Positions 8,702 through 16,301 of a stretch of 64,000 nucleotides of DNA are shown piece by piece. How positions within the stretch are numbered: the first letter of the stretch is position 1; each line of letters opens with the position of its first letter. A program made the translations under genes and the position numbers. The notes under the pieces were generated by a model. The model ran no database searches and had not been told where the DNA came from. It saw nothing but the letters and a program-made list of their open reading frames with translations. The DNA is from Bog-950 sp964615305 (GTDB taxonomy: Bacteria > Bacteroidota > Bacteroidia > Chitinophagales > LD1), in assembly GCA_964615305.1 (NCBI GenBank), contig CAZTNA010000003.1, forward strand, positions 1 to 64,000, in the 5' to 3' direction.

Positions 8702-10321
8702 TTACTCTTTAATTACTTTGCTGTAGCCCACCGCGTTTTCAGATGAAAGCTTAACCAGGTACATTCCCACAGGAACATCCTGCATGGATATGTCTGCCTG
8801 TCCATTAACTAAAACTTGCTTCACCAATTCGCCAGTTACAGTAAAGATGCCGGCTGTAGCATTGGTAGTGTTTTCACCTAAATTAATATGCAGGGTTTGC
8901 GAAACAGGATTTGGATAAAGCGAAAAGTTGAGCGCAGATAACTGCTGAATATCGGTTGGTGTAGTGGTGAGTTTATACAACTCTGCATTACCGCTTTGGT
9001 AAGCCGCTACAAAATATAAACTTCCGAGGGCGGCAACAGGCAAAGAGTATGCTCCGTTAAACAAGGCGTTTGTTTGGAAGATGGGGGGCACCACCATTAC
9101 TAAAGAATCGGTAAGGCTGTTATACGAATACAGTTGAATTCCATTAACCCCATCATCGGCAGTGAGATAAAGTTTGCCGTTATACACAGCATTGCGGAAC
9201 ATGAACGAGCCGGTTGACCCTACGTTAATCTCTTTTACCATCTGTGTGCCAAGCGTAGTGCCATCGGTTACCCATAGCTCTCTGCCATGTGTTCCGTCAT
9301 CGGCCCCGAAATACAGCTTGTTGTTGTACACTCTAAAGTAGGAAGGGCTACCGAGGTTTATGCCCGAATTGATATCCTTTACCATTTGAGTACCGATAGC
9401 GGTGCCATCGGTTACCCATAGTTCAACACCATTAGCATCTGTTGCATTGAAATATAGCTTGCTGTTATAAACCACAAAGCCGTTAGGGAAGCTACTGCTG
9501 GATGCGCCATCAATATCTTTCACCAAAGCAGTGCCAAGCGTAGTGCCATCGGTTGACCACAGTTCGCGGCCCTCTAAATCAGTAGCTGCCTGAAAATAAA
9601 TTTTGCCGTTATAGGCCACAAAATTGTCAGGGAAACTGGAAGCAAAAGCTGCAGGGTAAACATCCTTTATCATTAAAGTACCTCCGCTTGTTCCATCGCT
9701 TATCCAGAGTTCGTAACCATTTGTACCATCGTCAGCAGAAAAATACAGGTTGTTGTTAAGCACCGTAAGATAACCGGGTACACTGCCGGTAGCACCCGGG
9801 TATATATCCTTTACCATTTGAGTACCTAAAGTAGTGCCATCGGTTACCCATAGTTCGGAACCATTGGTACCGTCATCGGCTGTGAAATACAACTTGCCGT
9901 TACATACGGTAAACCCAACGGGGTTAGCAGCAAATGCCCCGGGCTTAATATCTTTCAGCATTTGAGTACCGCCCGTGGTGCCATCGGTTACCCAAACTTC
10001 GTTGCCGTTTGTACCATCTTGTGCCGAGAAAAAAAGCTTGTTATTAAGTACCGTAAACCCGTTAGGCGCAGAAGTGCCGTTACCCGGTGCAATATCTTTT
10101 AGCATCTGTGTGCCGGCCGCTGTGCCGTCACTTACCCATAGCTCTCTTCCATTGGTGCCATCGTCAGCCTCAAAATAAATTTTGCCGTTATACTCATATA
10201 CCCGGTCATACATCAGCATACCGTTACCTAAAGGGGCAATGTCTTTTACCAGTGTAGGTACTTGCGCTTGCGGTAAAAAAAAGGCGGTGTAAATAAGCAG
10301 GAGTGTAAATGTCTGTTTCAT
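8702..10321 (-). CDS. ELWxxDGT-repeat secreted protein with T9SS sorting domain
   Basis: 539 residues from the ATG at 10321, chosen because MKQTFTLLLIYTAFFLP is a proper signal peptide. Seven clear repeats of about 46 residues follow, each with an ELW-x-x-DGT core (RELWVSDGT, NEVWVTDGT, SELWVTDGT, YELWISDGT, RELWSTDGT, VELWVTDGT, RELWVTDGT) and a T-Q-M-(V/L)-K-(D/E)-I tail, plus one degenerate repeat. This pattern is a known bacterial repeat family expected to form a beta-propeller. The last 75 residues are a T9SS type A domain (LYPNPVSQTLHINL, GMYLVKL). It is exported; ligand or role unknown. The annotated extension upstream to 10348 is unlikely to be translated. Confidence 0.88.
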   Translation of the reverse strand: MKQTFTLLLIYTAFFLPQAQVPTLVKDIAPLGNGMLMYDRVYEYNGKIYFEADDGTNGRELWVSDGTAAGTQMLKDIAPGNGTSAPNGFTVLNNKLFFSAQDGTNGNEVWVTDGTTGGTQMLKDIKPGAFAANPVGFTVCNGKLYFTADDGTNGSELWVTDGTTLGTQMVKDIYPGATGSVPGYLTVLNNNLYFSADDGTNGYELWISDGTSGGTLMIKDVYPAAFASSFPDNFVAYNGKIYFQAATDLEGRELWSTDGTTLGTALVKDIDGASSSSFPNGFVVYNSKLYFNATDANGVELWVTDGTAIGTQMVKDINSGINLGSPSYFRVYNNKLYFGADDGTHGRELWVTDGTTLGTQMVKEINVGSTGSFMFRNAVYNGKLYLTADDGVNGIQLYSYNSLTDSLVMVVPPIFQTNALFNGAYSLPVAALGSLYFVAAYQSGNAELYKLTTTPTDIQQLSALNFSLYPNPVSQTLHINLGENTTNATAGIFTVTGELVKQVLVNGQADISMQDVPVGMYLVKLSSENAVGYSKVIKE

Positions 10322-10382
10322 ATAGAATTGTTTCCTGTAAAGATGCAATTGTTTTTTCTATTCTGTAAAACAGAAATGCGGG

Positions 10383-10462
10383 GGTGTTATGGCTTGCTGG
10401 TGACACTCCGCTTCCAGCTTACAAAAGCGGGATGAAACAGAAGAGCGCGGAGTTATAACACC
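10383..10462. repeat. Structured repeat upstream of the ELWxxDGT gene
   Basis: GGTGTTAT (10383-10390) pairs with ATAACACC (10455-10462), and CTCCGC (10406-10411) with GCGGAG (10447-10452). The middle shares AAGCGGGATGAAACA with repeat R1. It lies in the 206-bp divergent gap between two surface-protein genes. Confidence 0.5.
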
Positions 10463-10527
10463 ATCAAGGGCAAAATACATGATATGCTGTTGGTTTCAGC
10501 CAACAGAAAACTTTCTACTTTTCCGTT

Positions 10528-11922
10528 ATGAAAAAACTTCTACCAATTATCTGTTGCTGGTTTATTATTTCTGAAAGTTTTGCTCAATGGCAAAGCGAAT
10601 TGCAGCTAACTGTGAACCCCGCCATTTCGGCATTGGCACAAAGCAATGCCCGCAGCATTTCGGTGAAGGGCGATACCCTTCATGTGGTTTGGTTCGATAC
10701 GCGCGATGGCAATGCAGAAATATATTACAAACGTTCTGTTGACCAGGGGCTAAACTGGACCACCGATACCCGCATAACCAACGACCCGGCCAACTCAACC
10801 GACCCTTCGATAGTGGTGGAGGGCAGCAGTGTATATATTGTATGGGCCGATACCCGTGACGGCAACAATGAGATTTACCTTATAAGGTCAACCGATGGCG
10901 GACTTAACTGGGGGCAGGCAGCGCGTGTTACAAATACCTCCGGCACTTCGTTATCGCCTACACTATGCGCAAGCAGTAATATTTTGCATTTGGTATGGAA
11001 CGAGGGTAATTCTGTTTTGTATACGCAGTCGTTAAATTTCGGAGGCATGTGGAATTCTTCAACAACAATCATGAGTTTAAGCGGTCGGTATTTTAATGCT
11101 GCATCTATGGCTATTAGCGGCCAGACTGTGGCAGTAGTAAGTGCCGCATCCTATCAGGGTATTACCGTTTATTTTCGCAGGTCAACTACCGGTGGCATTG
11201 GCTGGGACAACTTGATTCCGTTTTCAGATACCTCTGCTTCTTATACGCCTAACATATCTATATCGGGCCAGTTGATGCATGTTTTTTGGGCTGATAACCG
11301 AAACGGCAAATCTGTTGTTTACTATAAGCGCTCAGCAGACCTCGGTTTTAGCTGGGGGGCTAATCAAACATTAAGTACTGATACCGCTGATGCCTATTAC
11401 CCCAATTCGGCAAGTAGTAATAATGGCAATACAGTAGCATTGAATTGGGTAGATAACCGGAATGGAAATGATGAAATATATTTCAGGCACAGCGAAGATG
11501 GTGGCTTAAGCTGGAACAGCGGAAAAAGAATTACCAATAACAGCGCTATTTCAAGCCGCCCCTGTGTAGCACTTAACGGGGCAAAGGCGTATATGGTTTT
11601 TGTAGATGAACGAACTGCAGACACCGAAATTTATCTCACTTACAATGGAAACGTAGTTACCCGGGTTGACGAAAGGGATATTGAAAAAATAACCCTCTCC
11701 CCCAACCCCGCCACCGACCAGCTAACCATTACTGCCGATAATAAAGAACCCGTTACTGTTTCGGTTTATAACACCACCGGTGTATTGATGCGCAGTTTTG
11801 AAAAACCAAGTAGCGAACCGCTTACTATTTAGCTCGAGGGCTTTGCGCCTGCTTACTATTTTCTGCGGCTTACAGATAACAACGGCTTCTCCGCTTCGGG
11901 GAGGTTTGTGGTAAACCCGTAA
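10528..11922 (+). pseudogene. Asp-box (BNR) repeat secreted protein interrupted by an in-frame amber codon
   Basis: A signal peptide (ICCWFIISESFAQ) is followed by sialidase-like BNR repeats with five Asp-boxes: SVDQGLNW, STDGGLNW, STTGGIGW, SADLGFSW and SEDGGLSW. This points to a six-bladed propeller of the sialidase/exo-alpha type, although the catalytic Arg triad of sialidases is not evident. The T9SS tail begins at LSPNPATDQLTI but the frame meets TAG at 11830-11832 after SSEPLTI. The same frame then continues for 29 codons (LEGFAPAYYFLRL, ASGRFVVNP) to TAA at 11920-11922. Those codons are exactly the missing half of the sorting domain, so a CAG-to-TAG change is likely. Translated to the amber, the product is 434 residues without a complete secretion signal. 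Confidence 0.8.
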
Positions 11923-12046
11923 TACCACCCCCAACCCCCTAAAGGGGGCTTTAACAACCAAAGGCAAAACTTGTATTTTGTATTCAAGCCCCCTTTAGGG
12001 GGTTGGGGGTGTATTTAAAGTCCCCTTTAGGGGATTTAGGGGTTTA
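11923..12046. repeat. GC-rich palindromic repeat, copy R2
   Basis: A perfect 26-bp inverted repeat has arms at 11926-11951 and 11986-12011, each containing CCCCCTAAAGGGGG, around a 34-bp spacer (TTGTATTTTGTATT in its second half). A second palindrome, TCCCCTTTAGGGGA, follows, and then ATTTAGGGGTTTA, whose last three bases are the stop codon of the minus-strand lipoprotein gene. It fills the gap between convergent genes. Confidence 0.85.
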
Positions 12047-12838
12047 CAACTCCTGATAAGTTATCAAATACGAACCTATAGCCCCACCTTCGGTAATGTC
12101 CATACGGGTAGGCAGGTTATCAGTATTATATGTATAGGTGGCGGTAACCGGAGTAACACCCGTAACCAACCCGGTGCCGGTATCGTAGGTGGTGTATTTA
12201 CCCAGCGTAATGTTGTTAGGGTAAGCTACAAAAAACACAAAAGCATTGAGTATGTCGGTTAAGTACGGGCGGTAAATTTTTGAAAACGGGCTGGCTTTGT
12301 CATCGTATCCCTGAAACTCAAACTTTTGGCTCAGCTTATAAGAGCCACCGGTAAACACAGATTTTATACGCTCAGTCAGCTTGCCGCCACTATAAGTAAA
12401 CTCATACAACTCATCTTCTTTAAGCGCAGATTCATAATTTACGGTAGTGCTGTTAATAGTATTGTCTACATTAAAAACAAACACCGTGGTCTTTGATTTT
12501 GTGTTGGCTACAGCATCCCAGTTTACCACTTTAAATATACGGCCTTGTGCATCGTAATACACACTGTCAATTTCTTTCAGGGTAGCACCGTCAGTATAAG
12601 TACGTCTTATTAACTTATCACCCGAATAGTATAGGTCTGTGCTGTTAGCGGTAGTAAACAACTTTACCAGTTTACCATCGGCACCATACGAAAAATTGCT
12701 AAGCGCCACACCGGTCGTATCGGTAATCGATGTAAGACCAAAGTTTTTAACGGGCTCATCCTTTTTCTTACACCCCGCAAAAACAAACAACACAACAACA
12801 AATACTGCGGCAATAATTGGTTTCAATCTCATAGTCAT
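12044..12838 (-). CDS. Lipoprotein with YD-like beta repeats (DUF4595-like)
   Basis: 264 residues from the ATG at 12838 (MTMRLKPII). The longer frame to 12910 only reads through repeat R3 (giving KAPFRGL), which is not a credible signal. The signal ends in a lipobox (VLFVFAGC) with Cys about residue 22, followed by charged KKKDEP. The mature part has repeats such as LSNFSYGADGKLVKL, IDSVYYDAQGRIFKV and YEFTYSGGKLTERI, typical of YD/RHS-like or DUF4595 lipoproteins from Bacteroidota. It is expected to be anchored in the outer or inner membrane. Function unknown. The gene is flanked by copies R2 and R3 of the palindromic repeat. Confidence 0.75.
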   Translation of the reverse strand: MTMRLKPIIAAVFVVVLFVFAGCKKKDEPVKNFGLTSITDTTGVALSNFSYGADGKLVKLFTTANSTDLYYSGDKLIRRTYTDGATLKEIDSVYYDAQGRIFKVVNWDAVANTKSKTTVFVFNVDNTINSTTVNYESALKEDELYEFTYSGGKLTERIKSVFTGGSYKLSQKFEFQGYDDKASPFSKIYRPYLTDILNAFVFFVAYPNNITLGKYTTYDTGTGLVTGVTPVTATYTYNTDNLPTRMDITEGGAIGSYLITYQEL

Positions 12839-12867
12839 ATTTTTTTTTGTGTGGTGAAAGTATAAAA

Positions 12868-13003
12868 ACACCCTCAACCCCCTAAAGGGGGCTTTAACAG
12901 CCAAAGACAAAACTTGTATTTTGTATTTAAGTCCCCTTTAGGGGAAATCGCAGATTCGATAATCCCTATAAAAAACAAACTTGCATTATCATTTAGGGGT
13001 TTA
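12868..13003. repeat. GC-rich palindromic repeat, copy R3
   Basis: CAACCCCCTAAAGGGGGCTT, then a spacer nearly identical to that in R2 (AAAACTTGTATTTTGTATT), then TCCCCTTTAGGGGA. About 50 bp of other sequence follow before a terminal ATTTAGGGGTTTA at 12991-13003, the last three bases of which form the stop codon of the PfkB kinase gene. It covers the lipoprotein's upstream region, so that gene's promoter must lie in or beside the repeat. Confidence 0.8.
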
Positions 13004-13930
13004 ATCCTCTAATTCTATATCGAATTGAACTAAATCAATAAAATCTTTCACGCGGTCTTCAATATCGTGATGAGTAAGAGTGCGTATTCTTTCAGCACCA
13101 AATTTTTCTACACAGAAAGAAGCCATAGCGCTGCCGTAAATTATAGCCCGCTTCATGTTTTCGAAACTGATATCGCGGCTCTTATCTAAGTAACCGCAGA
13201 AACCTCCGGCAAAAGTATCGCCCGCACCGGTAGGGTCAAACACATCTTCCAACGGAAGAGCCGGAGCAAAAAACACCTCGCGGTCGTGAAACAGCAAAGC
13301 CCCGTGTTCGCCTTTCTTTATCACTAAATACTTAGGGCCCATAGTCAGTATTTTCTTAGCGGCTTTCACCAATGAATACTCGTTAGAAAGCTGACGCGCC
13401 TCAGCATCGTTCACTGTCAGCACATCTACCTTGGCAATTACTTCTTTCAGCTTGCCCAAAAAATTATCTGTCATCCAGAAATTCATCGTATCGAGCACCA
13501 CCAGCTTAGGGCGCTTAGGCAACTGCTCAATCACCTGCATTTGCAGATTCGGGTCTATGTTGCCCAGCAGCAGTATATCGCTGTCCTTATAGCTATCGGG
13601 TATTATAGGGTTAAATTCCAGCAATACGTTCAGGTCGGTTACCAGCGTATCGCGGCTGTTCATATCTAAGTGGTATTTACCGCTCCAGAAAAAACTTTTT
13701 TTGCCTGCTTTCACTTCAATACCGGTGGTATCTACTCCGCGTTTTTTCAGCTCCTCCAGTTCGGCCATATCAAAGTCGTCACCTATTACAGAAACTATAT
13801 TCACTTTCTTGCTGAAATACGAAGCACTCCACGCAATATAAGTAGCGGCACCGCCTACTATTTTATCGGTTTTTCCAAATGGGGTTTCAATAGCATCGAA
13901 GGCAACAGTACCTACAGTAAGTAACGACAT
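13001..13930 (-). CDS. PfkB-family sugar/nucleoside kinase
   Basis: 309 residues. The ribokinase-fold kinase signature 2 is clear (FDPTGAGDTFAGGF, about residues 230-243, with the catalytic Asp of GAGD). The N-terminus has VGTVAFDAIETPFG and VGGAATYIAWSA, i.e. the substrate-contacting GG motif of signature 1. Cytoplasmic, ATP-dependent phosphorylation of a sugar or nucleoside is expected; the acceptor cannot be told from sequence. The gene is alone between repeat R3 and the Fic region. Start MSLLTVGTVAFD fits the family. Confidence 0.88.
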   Translation of the reverse strand: MSLLTVGTVAFDAIETPFGKTDKIVGGAATYIAWSASYFSKKVNIVSVIGDDFDMAELEELKKRGVDTTGIEVKAGKKSFFWSGKYHLDMNSRDTLVTDLNVLLEFNPIIPDSYKDSDILLLGNIDPNLQMQVIEQLPKRPKLVVLDTMNFWMTDNFLGKLKEVIAKVDVLTVNDAEARQLSNEYSLVKAAKKILTMGPKYLVIKKGEHGALLFHDREVFFAPALPLEDVFDPTGAGDTFAGGFCGYLDKSRDISFENMKRAIIYGSAMASFCVEKFGAERIRTLTHHDIEDRVKDFIDLVQFDIELED

Positions 13931-14000
13931 GGCGAATTTTTTTTGATTAATAGGGCGCGAATATAACAGGGCGGAAAAGAAAACGGAGGTGATTTCTTAC

Positions 14001-14018
14001 TGCCGATAGCAATCGGCA
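14001..14018. terminator. Small hairpin downstream of the Fic gene
   Basis: TGCCGAT and ATCGGCA (7 bp each) around AGCA, with TTTT following on the plus strand. It lies between the PfkB gene start and the distal direct repeat of the Fic segment. As a terminator for Fic it is weak. Confidence 0.4.
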
Positions 14019-14037
14019 TTTTAAGCTCTCCCTCTAC

Positions 14038-14058
14038 AAAAACAAAAGCCGAAGATTT
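14038..14058. repeat. Distal copy of a 21-bp direct repeat flanking the Fic gene
   Basis: Identical over 21 bp to 15309-15329 (core CAAAAGCCGAAGATTT). The copy at 15309 is the 3' half of the tRNA-Asn terminator. This one overlaps the last two bases of the Fic stop codon and has no matching upstream hairpin arm, so it looks like a displaced half-terminator, as expected of a target duplication. Confidence 0.8.
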
Positions 14059-15196
14059 ATGCAAACAAGTTAGTGTATCGTTCAAACAAGAATATGCGGT
14101 TTCGTGCTTGGCGGGTGCGCTCGGTCAGCCAACCTTGTAACTCAAAGGCTGCCACCAAGTCGTTAGCTGATTTCGTACTAAGGTCGCACACAACTTCAAC
14201 TTCCTTCACCGTTACTACTGGTTTTTTAAACAAGTGGTGTAATAAAACCAACCCAATTGGAGCTCTCCGCCCCAGCAAAACAGGCATAACGCTTTCTATT
14301 TGTTGCTTAAGTTCCAACACCTTACTTAACGTGTTAACTGATTGCGTAGCTGTTTGCTCAATACCCACCAAAAAGTATTTGAGCCAGTGCAGCATATCGT
14401 TTTTCTCCCGAACCCTCGTAAGATTATCGTAATACAAATTTTTGTCTTGCTCAAAAAATGCCGACAGATAAAGCAATGGCATGTTCAATATTTTTTCGCT
14501 TACCAAAAACAGGGTAATAAGCAAACGCCCTACTCGTCCATTGCCATCCAAAAAAGGGTGAATAGTTTCGAACTGATAATGAGCAATGCCAATTCTTATA
14601 AGTGCCGGAATGTGCAGGTCTTTGTTGTGTAAAAAATTTTCAAGGTCGCCCATCAGTGGGTTAACCAATGTATGTACTGGTGGAATAAACCGTGCATCTG
14701 CCAATGAAGCGCCTCCAATCCAATTTTGACTTCTTCTAAACTCGCCCGGCATCTTAAACTCTCCCCGCGCATGATTTAGTAATGTAGCATGCGTGTTTTT
14801 TAGTAGGCGTGAAGAAAGAGGCAATTTTTGTAGCTCTTCAATTGCTTCGTTCATTGCTTGTGTGTAATTGTGAACCTCTTGCCAGTCATCCCGCTTTTCA
14901 GGATTTATTTCTTCTCGGGACATAAATGCCTCACTCATGTTAGTTTGGGTGCCTTCAATCTTACTGCTTACAACCGCCTCTTTTGTAACGTGCAGTTGAA
15001 TAAATAAATCTATGTTAGGTACCAAGCGGGCATACGAGTTTAACTCTCCCAACTTTATACTCGCTTTTTCTAAAAGCTCGTTCAACGAGTTATCGCTCCA
15101 CGAAATTGGCGTGTTTATGTTTTCTGGAACAAAATATTGGTAGCCGCTTGCCTTTTCCCAATGTCCGGCACGGTATGTTTCTATTTTTATGTTCAT
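14057..15196 (-). CDS. Fic-domain AMP-transferase with N-terminal inhibitory motif
   Basis: 379 residues from the ATG at 15196 (MNIKIETYRAGHW). Fic proteins transfer AMP (or another nucleotide part) to a hydroxyl of a target protein. The active-site loop HPFLDGNGRVGR is intact at residues 213-224 (His213). The self-inhibitory motif S-x-x-x-E-G is present N-terminally at 77-82 (SSKIEG), placing it in the class whose inhibitory helix is in the same chain, before the Fic core. A Fic_N-like segment leads in, and the C-terminus (about 300-379, VKEVEVVCDLSTKSANDLVA) is winged-helix-like and may bind DNA. No antitoxin gene is adjacent. The promoter has paired inverted repeats, and the whole unit sits between 21-bp repeats beside tRNA-Asn, which suggests acquisition. 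Confidence 0.93.
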   Translation of the reverse strand: MNIKIETYRAGHWEKASGYQYFVPENINTPISWSDNSLNELLEKASIKLGELNSYARLVPNIDLFIQLHVTKEAVVSSKIEGTQTNMSEAFMSREEINPEKRDDWQEVHNYTQAMNEAIEELQKLPLSSRLLKNTHATLLNHARGEFKMPGEFRRSQNWIGGASLADARFIPPVHTLVNPLMGDLENFLHNKDLHIPALIRIGIAHYQFETIHPFLDGNGRVGRLLITLFLVSEKILNMPLLYLSAFFEQDKNLYYDNLTRVREKNDMLHWLKYFLVGIEQTATQSVNTLSKVLELKQQIESVMPVLLGRRAPIGLVLLHHLFKKPVVTVKEVEVVCDLSTKSANDLVAAFELQGWLTERTRQARNRIFLFERYTNLFA

Positions 15197-15201
15197 AAAG
15201 C

Positions 15202-15273
15202 AAAAGTAAACCAAAAAACAACATAGTTTACTTTTTCGCGCTAAAGTAAATTATGCCATTCGTTAGTTTACTT
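15202..15273. promoter_or_regulatory. Operator-like double inverted repeat before the Fic gene
   Basis: AAAAGTAAAC (15202-15211) and GTTTACTTTT (15226-15235) form a perfect 10-bp inverted repeat with a 14-bp spacer. AAGTAAA (15244-15250) and TTTACTT (15267-15273) repeat the motif in the same layout with a 16-bp spacer. The first arm begins 6 bp upstream of the Fic start. Four copies of one half-site suggest binding by a dimeric regulator, possibly Fic's own winged-helix end. Confidence 0.6.
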
Positions 15274-15308
15274 CACTAAACAAACCTCTTGACTGTAAAT
15301 TCTCTGTA

Positions 15309-15329
15309 AAAAACAAAAGCCGAAGATTT
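15309..15329. repeat. tRNA-proximal copy of the 21-bp direct repeat
   Basis: Identical over 21 bp to 14038-14058. Here it is the 3' arm and T-tract of the tRNA-Asn terminator, so this is the ancestral copy. Confidence 0.8.
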
Positions 15330-15339
15330 CTCTCCGGCT
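15309..15339 (-). terminator. Intrinsic terminator of tRNA-Asn
   Basis: On the minus strand AGCCGGAGA, loop GAAA, TCTTCGGCT form a 9-bp stem (one G-U pair) with a GNRA tetraloop, followed by TTTGTTTTTT. It begins 7 bp past the tRNA 3' end. Confidence 0.85.
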
Positions 15340-15345
15340 TCTATG

Positions 15346-15419
15346 CTCCCCCTCCTGGGCTCGAACCAGGGACCCCATGATTAACAGTCATGTGCTCTAA
15401 CCAGCTGAGCTAAGGAGGA
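15346..15419 (-). tRNA. tRNA-Asn (GTT)
   Basis: 74 nt on the minus strand. The acceptor stem TCCTCCT pairs with AGGGGGA (one G-U pair). The D arm contains AGCTCAGCTGGTTAGAGC, the anticodon stem CATGA/TCATG holds the loop CTGTTAA (anticodon GTT, Asn), and the T arm CCTGG-GTTCGAGCC closes normally. The discriminator is G and CCA is not encoded. Its terminator was split from the next gene by the Fic segment. Confidence 0.97.
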
Positions 15420-15593
15420 ATGTTTTCTCCCTTTTTGATTTTTCTCAACAAGCGAGAAAACATCCTTTTTACTCAAACCATTCCGCACTGGTGCGAAACT
15501 AAAGCACTTGCATTTGGAGTTGCAACCCTGCTTAAGGGACGGCAAATGTAAATTTCTTCTTAATTTTTGCAATATCGTGATCAAGAAATTGAC

Positions 15594-16286
15594 GTGCTGC
15601 CTACTGACCTTAAAATAATTTACGAAGACAAGTATCTGCTGGCTGTCAACAAACCGCAGGGAATAGTATCTGAACACGAAGCGCACCTGAAGTTTTCGGT
15701 GCAGTCGCAGGCGTTAGATTACTACCGCAGTAAAGAGCGCTATCCGCAAAAATGTTTTATAGGCATGCCCCAACGCCTCGACAGGCCGGTAAGCGGTGTG
15801 CTGTTGTTTGCTAAAAAGCGAAGCGTTTTAAAAATGCTGGTAGAAACATTTACCAAACGCGAACTCAACAAATCGTATTTCGCTATTGTAGAAAAAGCAC
15901 CATCTAAACAAGAAGATGAGTTGGTAAACTGGCTGGTGAAAGACACCCTTCAACGCAAAGCCATTCTATATTCCAACGAGGTAAAAAACGCTGTAAGAGC
16001 GGTGCTGCGTTATGAGTTAATTGCACAAAACAACACAGGCGCACTGCTAAAAATAAAATTAGTTACAGGTAAGTTTCATCAGATACGTGCGCAACTGGCA
16101 CATATCGGTTGCCCAATTATTGGCGATGCGCATTACGGTTCGCAAACAGTTTATAAAGAAAATGCCGTCTGCCTCCATGCGCGAAGTTTAGAGATAATAC
16201 ACCCCATCACTAACGAACGGCTAAATATGCAAGCAGATTTTCCGAATGATGAATTTTGGAATTCGTTTAAAGAATATTTTCAATAA
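15594..16286 (+). CDS. RluA-family pseudouridine synthase (first of tandem pair)
   Basis: About 230 residues. I chose the GTG at 15594 because it aligns position by position with the start of the paralogue downstream (LPTDLKIIYED against HYTELKLLFED); a TTG at 15567 would add nine residues. RluA-type enzymes convert uridine to pseudouridine in rRNA or tRNA. The catalytic-Asp motif is visible as RLDRPVSGVLLFAK, and the family's FHQIRAQLAHIGCPI-GDAHYG segment is intact. No S4 domain is present. It ends 15 bp before the paralogue, so the two are probably co-transcribed. The target uridine cannot be assigned. Confidence 0.85.
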   Translation: MLPTDLKIIYEDKYLLAVNKPQGIVSEHEAHLKFSVQSQALDYYRSKERYPQKCFIGMPQRLDRPVSGVLLFAKKRSVLKMLVETFTKRELNKSYFAIVEKAPSKQEDELVNWLVKDTLQRKAILYSNEVKNAVRAVLRYELIAQNNTGALLKIKLVTGKFHQIRAQLAHIGCPIIGDAHYGSQTVYKENAVCLHARSLEIIHPITNERLNMQADFPNDEFWNSFKEYFQ

Positions 16287-16301
16287 TCTTCTATTTGCCT
16301 C

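Noticed and set aside
15421..15462. TGTTTTCTC and GAGAAAACA inverted repeat upstream of tRNA-Asn
   Set aside because: A single 9-bp repeat in an A/T-rich leader, with nothing else to support an operator or terminator.
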